This document shows, in pieces, positions 58,577 to 63,397 of a DNA stretch of 63,397 nt. Origin of the DNA: Enemella evansiae (GTDB lineage Bacteria > Pseudomonadota > Alphaproteobacteria > Rhodobacterales > Rhodobacteraceae); assembly GCA_017255395.1 (NCBI GenBank), contig JAFKDC010000027.1:1-63397 (forward strand), in the 5' to 3' direction. Made by a program: the position numbers and the translations under genes. The notes under the pieces were generated by a model. It did no database searches, had not been told where the DNA came from, and worked only from the letters and a program-made list of their open reading frames with translations. Within the stretch, counting starts at the first letter, position 1, and each line of letters begins with the position of its first letter.

Positions 58577-59863
58577 TCATGACCCGCTCGATGCAAGGAT
58601 CAGGGTGCCAAGCACCCCAAGATCGCGCGCGGCCTGATATTCCGTCCGCTTACGTTCGTCGTAGGTGTCGACCTGGTCGATCCGCGCGTCGTACAGATCG
58701 CGCCCGGTGGTCAGCACGTCGATCAGCTCGCGCTGTCCGGCCACGAACTGATCCTCGTAGTTCGCAAGGACCCGGCTGGCCTGTTCCAGCTGGGTCACAC
58801 GCGACTGCTCTGCGGTCCGCAGCGTCGCGATGTGGCGAAGCGCCGTCTGGGCGGTATTGGTCATCTGCCGCTCGATGCCGCGCAGAGAGGATTCCGCCGC
58901 TGCCGCGTCCGCGCGGGCCACCTGAACGGCTCGCCCGCCAAGACCGCCCGCATTCAGGTCGACCCCCGCCGACAGTCCCAGCGCCGTGCTGGTGCGCCCG
59001 CCGTTCAGGTCGGTCCGCCCCTGCGCCTGCAACTGGATCGTCGGCAGGCGCGCAGCCTTCGCCCGGTCGACATTGGCAAAGGCCTCTGCCGCGCGGGCCC
59101 GCCCGGCGATGTAGTCCGGCGCGATGCGCACGGCAGACTGGATCTTGGCCGCATTGCCGTAGCGCCGCGCGTAGTCCAGCGAGGGCGGCGCCTGCACAGC
59201 CGACAGCTTGCGCCCGGTCAGGAAGGCGATCTGTGAAAGGCTCATGTCGCGATCCGCCATCAGGCTGTTCAGCTGATCCTGTGCGCGGGCCACTTCCAGA
59301 CGCGCCCGGGCGACCTCGCCATTGTCGCCAAGACCGGCGCGGGCGCGACCCTCGGCCTGCGTGGACAGGCGGTCGGCGAACCCCATGTATTCGCGCGTGA
59401 GTGCGATCTTGCGCTCGGCGATCTCCACGTCAAGGAACGCCTCGGAGACCAGCAGGGTCAGGTCTTCCACCGACATTTTCAGATCGGAAACCGCCTGCAC
59501 CCGGGCCTGCGTCGCGGCCTTGATCTCGCTGCGGATCAGGCCCCAGTCATAGAGCACCTGCGACACCGTCAGCGAGATGCCCGGTCCGTTGGCATCGGTC
59601 GTGCTGGTGTCGCTGGAGAGGCTGACCTTGGGGTAATAGCCGTCGCGCGCCTGCTTGATCCCCAGCGTCCGGCTGGCGACCTGCTGGCGCAGCGCGGTCA
59701 CATTGGGGTCGAGTTCCGTCGCCAGACGCGCCGCGTCCTTAAGGGTCAGCTGGGCGAGGGCCGGCGCCGCCAGCATCCCAAGGGCAAGGGCAGACACCGC
59801 GGCCAGCCGGGCGCACCGCGTGATCAGCAAGGCTGCGAACGGTTTGCTGGGGCTCTTCGTCAT
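58577..59863 (-). CDS. TolC-family outer-membrane channel of the type I system
   Basis: A 428-residue protein. The signal peptide lies within residues 1-38 (LAAVSALALGMLAAPALAQ). Two TolC/LapE repeats follow, with the characteristic YPKVSLSSDTS and VSQVLYDWGLIRSEIKAA in the first and LPTIQLQAQGRTDLN and AGVDLNAGGLGGRAVQVARADAAAAESSL in the second. It starts within the 4-bp overlap with the preceding BapA-prefix-like gene and is followed by the exporter gene. It provides the outer-membrane exit duct. Confidence 0.92.
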   Translation of the reverse strand: MTKSPSKPFAALLITRCARLAAVSALALGMLAAPALAQLTLKDAARLATELDPNVTALRQQVASRTLGIKQARDGYYPKVSLSSDTSTTDANGPGISLTVSQVLYDWGLIRSEIKAATQARVQAVSDLKMSVEDLTLLVSEAFLDVEIAERKIALTREYMGFADRLSTQAEGRARAGLGDNGEVARARLEVARAQDQLNSLMADRDMSLSQIAFLTGRKLSAVQAPPSLDYARRYGNAAKIQSAVRIAPDYIAGRARAAEAFANVDRAKAARLPTIQLQAQGRTDLNGGRTSTALGLSAGVDLNAGGLGGRAVQVARADAAAAESSLRGIERQMTNTAQTALRHIATLRTAEQSRVTQLEQASRVLANYEDQFVAGQRELIDVLTTGRDLYDARIDQVDTYDERKRTEYQAARDLGVLGTLILASSGS

Positions 59864-60693
59864 GTCTCACCTTCGGCAGTCAGGGGCAGAAGCAGGTCCG
59901 GTGCGTCCAGAACCTCCGGCGACAGCTCGGTCGCCTCTGGAAAAAACGGGGCAGCCGAACCGGCCGCCTGCGGGGTTTCAAGGGGGATGCGGGAACTCTG
60001 GCCGCCGTCGAGGTCGGCCTCGTCCTGCATGGTGCTGGCCAGGATATCGTCCAGGGCGAGCGCGACCTCATCCTCGCCCTCCGGCACGCCAAGCAGGGCG
60101 TCGATGTCCTGCTGAAGCGCGTCGGCATCGGCCGCAGCCTGATCGGCGGTCGCCAGGACCATCTGCTCTGCCCGGTCGTCGTCCCCGTCGTCATCCTGCC
60201 CGCCCGAGAACAGGTTCATAGAGCCATAGCCCGCAGCCAGTCCGGCCCCCGCGCTGAGCATGGTCGAGCCACCGCCAAAGGCGGCAGCATCGCCGCCGAC
60301 CTCGACGGTTTCGTCTGACGCAGCAGCAGAACGGGTCGGCCCGAGGCCGCCTTCGGCAGCCCCGGGGGCGCTGTCTGCGTCCAGTGCCGGCCCCAGGTCG
60401 TCCAGTGACGGTTCTGGTGCTGTCAGGCCGGTCACCATCGGCTCGCCCCGGGCGTCAAGCAGGCGGCTGTAGTCGCCTTCTGGGTCGATGACAAAGAAAT
60501 TCCCGATCTTCAGAGTACGACCGTCCGCCAGTTGCACCGCCAGATCGCGGCCCATCTTCTCGTGACCCACAACTTCGGACCCGGCACCCGGCAAGGCGAC
60601 ATCTGACGCACGATTCAGCGCAATCCCGGCCTCGACAACCAGTGATTGCGATTGATCTTGTCCCACGCCACGCACGGACAGTTCTGTTGCCAT
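59860..60693 (-). CDS. Short BapA-prefix-like acidic protein, first gene of the type I secretion operon
   Basis: A 277-residue acidic protein without a signal peptide. Residues about 35-80 (MGRDLAVQLADGRTLKIGNFFVID followed by YSRLL) resemble the prefix domain of the giant repeat proteins. A flexible Ala/Asp/Glu-rich region follows, with a small hydrophobic Gly/Ala patch around 135-165 and an Asp run (DDDGDDD). The C-terminus (DLLLPLTAEGET) resembles the tails of the large proteins. It has no long repeats. ATG 60693 has GGGGAG upstream. It overlaps the TolC gene by 4 bp. It could be a fourth, non-repeat substrate or an accessory factor that engages the exporter. Confidence 0.75.
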   Translation of the reverse strand: MATELSVRGVGQDQSQSLVVEAGIALNRASDVALPGAGSEVVGHEKMGRDLAVQLADGRTLKIGNFFVIDPEGDYSRLLDARGEPMVTGLTAPEPSLDDLGPALDADSAPGAAEGGLGPTRSAAASDETVEVGGDAAAFGGGSTMLSAGAGLAAGYGSMNLFSGGQDDDGDDDRAEQMVLATADQAAADADALQQDIDALLGVPEGEDEVALALDDILASTMQDEADLDGGQSSRIPLETPQAAGSAAPFFPEATELSPEVLDAPDLLLPLTAEGET

Positions 60694-60715
60694 TCGACCA
60701 CTCCCCAAGAAACGG

Positions 60716-60898
60716 GACGTACTACGTCATGCTTGGTCCAAACCCTTGTAAAAAAAGACTACACACACTCCGAACGGCCAAACAGGACGGAAAAACACAG
60801 GTGTTCACGGGCGTCCTGGGTTCAGATTATATCCTGCAAGTCGCCTTGCAGGAGAATACACCCAAAAGATGCATATTACCTGCATCTAAGTGGGTCAA
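60716..60898 (-). promoter_or_regulatory. Promoter/operator region of the type I secretion operon
   Basis: This 226-bp AT-richer spacer holds several strong signals on the minus strand. TTGACC (60898-60893) and TATGCA (60875-60870) stand 17 bp apart with an inverted repeat AGATGCA-N7-TGCATCT (60867-60887) across them; the same repeat plus a TTTT run could terminate repeat protein 3. A perfect TATAAT (60831-60826) directly follows the perfect dyad TCCTGCAAG-N4-CTTGCAGGA (60832-60853). GACGTA-C-TACGTC (60716-60728) lies 23 bp before the ATG. The 22-bp dyad resembles a lux box lengthened by 2 bp, so an activator of the LuxR class is a fair guess. Confidence 0.55.
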
Positions 60899-60919
60899 CC
60901 AAAGACACCCCCTAAAGCC

Positions 60920-63397
60920 TTATCCGGTCTCGTCTTCCGTACTGCCCAGTCCGCCCAGCAATCCACCTCCGGTATCGAACAGCGACGACAGGACACCGTC
61001 GATCTCGGCCTCGCCCAGCAGGCCCTCATGGCCGGTTTCGGCCTCTGCGGCGGCCTCCTCCGACTCTGCATCGCTGCCGATCAGCAGGTCGAAGATGCCC
61101 GGCCCGCTGTTCGTGACATCACCGTCGACAGAGCTGCCAAGGATCTGGGTCAGCAAGCTGTCGATCTCGTCATCCGGAACGGCGTCATCGGCCAGCAATC
61201 CCTGCTCGATCAGGGAACCCCCCATGTCGGCAAGACCGCCAAGACCCGCGGTCAGATCGTCGACATCCTCGACCGGATCGAGCGGGACATCGATCCCGAA
61301 GACATCGTCGTCGCCGACGAGACCGGCAAGGAGGTCCTCACCGCCACCGGAGGCCAGCAGCGTATCGACGAAATCGTCCTCGCCCAGGTCGTCACCCAAG
61401 TCGTCGCCCGGACCCATGCCTGCCAGATCGTCTGGGGGCGCCAGGCTGTCCGGCGCAGCCTCCACAAGGTCGTCGGTCCCGGCACCGGCCTCCGGCAACC
61501 CATCCTGGTCCAACACCCCGTCCGCCGGGCTGCCGTCTCCGGCCCCCGTATCGGCACCGGGGGCCGAGAGAAGGTCCTCTGCGGTCGCGTCATCCAGCGC
61601 GGATCCGCTTTCCCCGTCGGCCTCGACGACACCAGCCGCATCCTCCGACATCTGCGGTTCAGCGGCCAGAAGCGCTTCGCCGGCCGCGACGCTATCCTCA
61701 GGGGCCCAAGCCCCCAGAAGCGACCCAAGAAGAGCGCCTTCACCCGCAACCGCATCCGAGAGCGGGGCCGCCGGACCGTCGTCCGCGACGGCGTCATCCG
61801 CAATGGCATCGTCACCCGCCACGGTATCGGCAAGGTCGTCGCTTCCCGGCAACGACCCAAAGAGGCCACCTTCGCCGAGCACCGGGTCTAGAAGCCCGCC
61901 GCCCCCGAAAAGCCCGCCGAGCAGACCATCGTCACCCAGCACCGCGTCGACAACGCCACCCTCACCCGCCACCGTATCCAGCACCGTGTCCACGAGGCCC
62001 TCGTCGCCGACAACACCATCCAGCAGGCCGTCGTCACCCAGCACCGCGTCGGTAACGCCACCCTCGCCGGTCACCGTATCCAGCACCGTGCCCAAGAGGC
62101 CCTCGTCGCCGGTCACCGTGTCCAGCGCAGAGTCCAGGAGGCCGCCGTCTCCGACAGCACCGTCCAGCAGGCCGTCGTCACCCAGCACCGCGTCGGTAAC
62201 GCCACCCTCGCCGGTCACCGTGTCCAGAAGACCCTCGTCGCCGGTCACCGTGTCCAGCGCAGAGTCCAGGAGGCCGCCGTCTCCGACAGCACCGTCCAGC
62301 AGGCCGTCGCCCCCCAGCACCGCATTGATCGGCGGTTCGGACACGGCGTCCAAGGGTTCGTCTTCAGCCGCGACAGGATCTGCCGAGTCACCGCCTCCCA
62401 GCAGGCCACCGAGCAGGGACCCCAGGAGCCCACCCTCGCCGGTCACCGTATCCAGCACCGTGTCCAGAAGACCGTCGTCGCCGACAACACCGCCCAGAAG
62501 GCCGCCGTCACCCAGCACCGCGTCGACAACGCCGCCCTCACCCGCCACCGTATCCAGCACCGAGTCCACCAGACCATCGTCGCCGACAACACCGTCCAGA
62601 AGGCCGCCGTCACCCAGCACCGCGTCGACAACGCCGCCCTCGCCGGTCACCGTGTCGAGCGCAGTGTCCAGGAGGCCGCCGTCTCCGACAGCACCGTCCA
62701 GCAGGCCGTCATCGCCGACCACCGCGTCGGCAACGCCGCCCTCACCCGCCACCGTGTCCAAGAGGCCCTCGTCGCCGGTCACCGTGTCGAGCGCAGTGTC
62801 CAGGAGGCCGCCGTCGCCGACAACACCGTCCAGCAGGCCGTCGTCACCCAGCACCGCGTCGGTAACGCCACCCTCACCCGCCACCGTATCCAGCACCGAG
62901 TCCACAAGACCGTCGTCGCCGGTCACCGTGTCCAGCGCAGAATCCACGAGGCCGCCGTCTCCGACAACACCGTCCAGCAGGCCGTCATCGCCGATCACCG
63001 CGTCGGCAACGCCGCCCTCGCCGGTCACCGTATCCAGCACCGAGTCCAGAAGACCCTCGTCGCCGGTCACCGTGTCCAGCGCAGAATCCACGAGGCCGCC
63101 GTCTCCGACGGCACCGTCCAGCAGGCCGTCATCGCCGACCACCGCGTCGACAACGCCACCCTCGCCGGTCACCGTATCCAGCACCGAATCCAGAAGACCG
63201 TCGTCGCCGGTCACCGTGTCCAGCGCAGAATCCACGAGGCCGCCGTCTCCGACAACACCGTCCAGCAGGCCGTCGTCACCCAGCACCGCATTGATCGGCG
63301 GTTCGGACACGGCGTCCAAGGGTTCGTCTTCAGCCGCGACAGGATCTGCCGAGTCACCGCCTCCCAGCAGGCCACCGAGCAGGGACCCCAGGAGCCC
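60920..63397 (-). CDS. Giant repeat surface protein 3, C-terminal part (5' end outside window)
   Basis: At least 826 residues are visible and the frame is still open at the window end. The sequence is built from short Asp/Gly/Val-rich repeats: GDDGLLDGVVGDGGLVDSALDTV-like and DTVTGEGGVVDAVLG-like units in alternating order. They are arranged in higher-order blocks that repeat every 322 residues and include the marker GGGDSADPVAAEDEPLDAVS. The last 300 residues are less regular and richer in Ala and Glu. The C-terminus (GGGLLGGLGSTEDETG) matches the tails of proteins 1 and 2. The N-terminus cannot be seen. It is inferred to be a third substrate of the type I exporter encoded just downstream. 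Confidence 0.8.
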   Translation of the reverse strand, partial: GLLGSLLGGLLGGGDSADPVAAEDEPLDAVSEPPINAVLGDDGLLDGVVGDGGLVDSALDTVTGDDGLLDSVLDTVTGEGGVVDAVVGDDGLLDGAVGDGGLVDSALDTVTGDEGLLDSVLDTVTGEGGVADAVIGDDGLLDGVVGDGGLVDSALDTVTGDDGLVDSVLDTVAGEGGVTDAVLGDDGLLDGVVGDGGLLDTALDTVTGDEGLLDTVAGEGGVADAVVGDDGLLDGAVGDGGLLDTALDTVTGEGGVVDAVLGDGGLLDGVVGDDGLVDSVLDTVAGEGGVVDAVLGDGGLLGGVVGDDGLLDTVLDTVTGEGGLLGSLLGGLLGGGDSADPVAAEDEPLDAVSEPPINAVLGGDGLLDGAVGDGGLLDSALDTVTGDEGLLDTVTGEGGVTDAVLGDDGLLDGAVGDGGLLDSALDTVTGDEGLLGTVLDTVTGEGGVTDAVLGDDGLLDGVVGDEGLVDTVLDTVAGEGGVVDAVLGDDGLLGGLFGGGGLLDPVLGEGGLFGSLPGSDDLADTVAGDDAIADDAVADDGPAAPLSDAVAGEGALLGSLLGAWAPEDSVAAGEALLAAEPQMSEDAAGVVEADGESGSALDDATAEDLLSAPGADTGAGDGSPADGVLDQDGLPEAGAGTDDLVEAAPDSLAPPDDLAGMGPGDDLGDDLGEDDFVDTLLASGGGEDLLAGLVGDDDVFGIDVPLDPVEDVDDLTAGLGGLADMGGSLIEQGLLADDAVPDDEIDSLLTQILGSSVDGDVTNSGPGIFDLLIGSDAESEEAAAEAETGHEGLLGEAEIDGVLSSLFDTGGGLLGGLGSTEDETG
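62283..63397 (-). repeat. 966-bp higher-order repeat in repeat protein 3
   Basis: The sequence around 62322-62433 reappears almost base for base at 63288-63397, an offset of 966 bp (322 codons). The second copy is cut by the window end, so more copies may follow. Near-identity over at least 110 bp at both ends argues for recent duplication or active gene conversion. Confidence 0.85.

Noticed and set aside
44195-63397. Classification of the giant proteins as RTX toxins or LapA-type adhesins with LapD/LapG control
   Set aside because: The repeats do not follow GGxGxDxLx, no toxin or acyltransferase gene is present, and no LapD, LapG or TAAG cleavage motif was seen. Only the type I export parallel is retained.
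1-63397. Search for mobile elements, integrases, tRNA genes and attachment sites
   Set aside because: No transposase, recombinase, tRNA-like cloverleaf or flanking direct repeats could be supported by reading, although the adhesin region looks accessory.

Overview
The window is GC-rich DNA from an alphaproteobacterium. Most likely it comes from the marine Roseobacter group of the Rhodobacterales. This is inferred from gene content and order: an acs-adk-DUF4212-symporter block, an alphaproteobacterial Tad pilus block, a complete C-P lyase cluster with a DUF1045 gene, TRAP transporters, and a characteristic dispersed intergenic repeat. No rRNA, tRNA, CRISPR array, transposase or phage gene was seen.

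Layout. (1) 1-7.6 kb, plus strand: an acetate block. It holds the tail of acetyl-CoA synthetase, a zinc-type adenylate kinase, a DUF4212 subunit with its sodium/solute symporter, a small reductase-like protein, a cNMP/CBS/DUF294 protein, and a membrane PAS-exonuclease. (2) 7.7-14.7 kb, minus strand: a feruloyl-CoA-synthase-like ligase, an SDR dehydrogenase and a TRAP transporter with two tandem binding proteins. This is a probable hydroxycinnamate uptake and activation operon. (3) 15.2-19.8 kb: a SbcCD-like nuclease/ATPase pair of the YhaO/YhaN type. (4) 20.5-27.8 kb: an incomplete Tad pilus block (flp, cpaE, cpaF, tadB, tadC, TadE-like, TadG-like), followed by a membrane-anchored LuxR-type regulator. 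(5) 29-42.3 kb: phosphonate uptake (phnCDEE) and C-P lyase (phnF, phnGHI, a HAD gene, phnJKL, phnN, a DUF1045 gene, phnM). An 11-bp-phased array of Pho-box half-sites lies before phnC and a single Pho-box-like site before phnG.

(6) 42.9 kb to the window end is the most unusual region. Three very long, low-complexity, Asp/Gly/Leu-rich repeat proteins are encoded on the minus strand (the third is cut by the window end). Two of them have a visible BapA-prefix-like N-terminus, a perfect PTDGTD hexapeptide tract (59 and 20 copies) and larger repeat modules, and all three end in a similar LLGGL-plus-acidic tail. Between the second and third lies a dedicated type I secretion system: a LapB-type ABC exporter with an N-terminal C39-like domain, a HlyD-type adaptor and a TolC-type channel. 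In the same operon are a further short BapA-prefix-like protein and an Omp85-family outer-membrane protein. A hybrid histidine kinase with an Hpt domain, a LuxR-type response regulator, a glycosyltransferase, a receiver protein with a degenerate GGDEF-like domain and a 68-residue membrane protein complete the locus. I infer a multi-substrate surface-adhesin or matrix-protein system in which several repeat substrates share one exporter. The repeat families and the Omp85 partner are the parts I would examine first.

Transcription inside blocks is tight, with 1-11 bp overlaps, so operon assignments are fairly safe. Functions are inferred from family motifs read in the translations. No database search was run.
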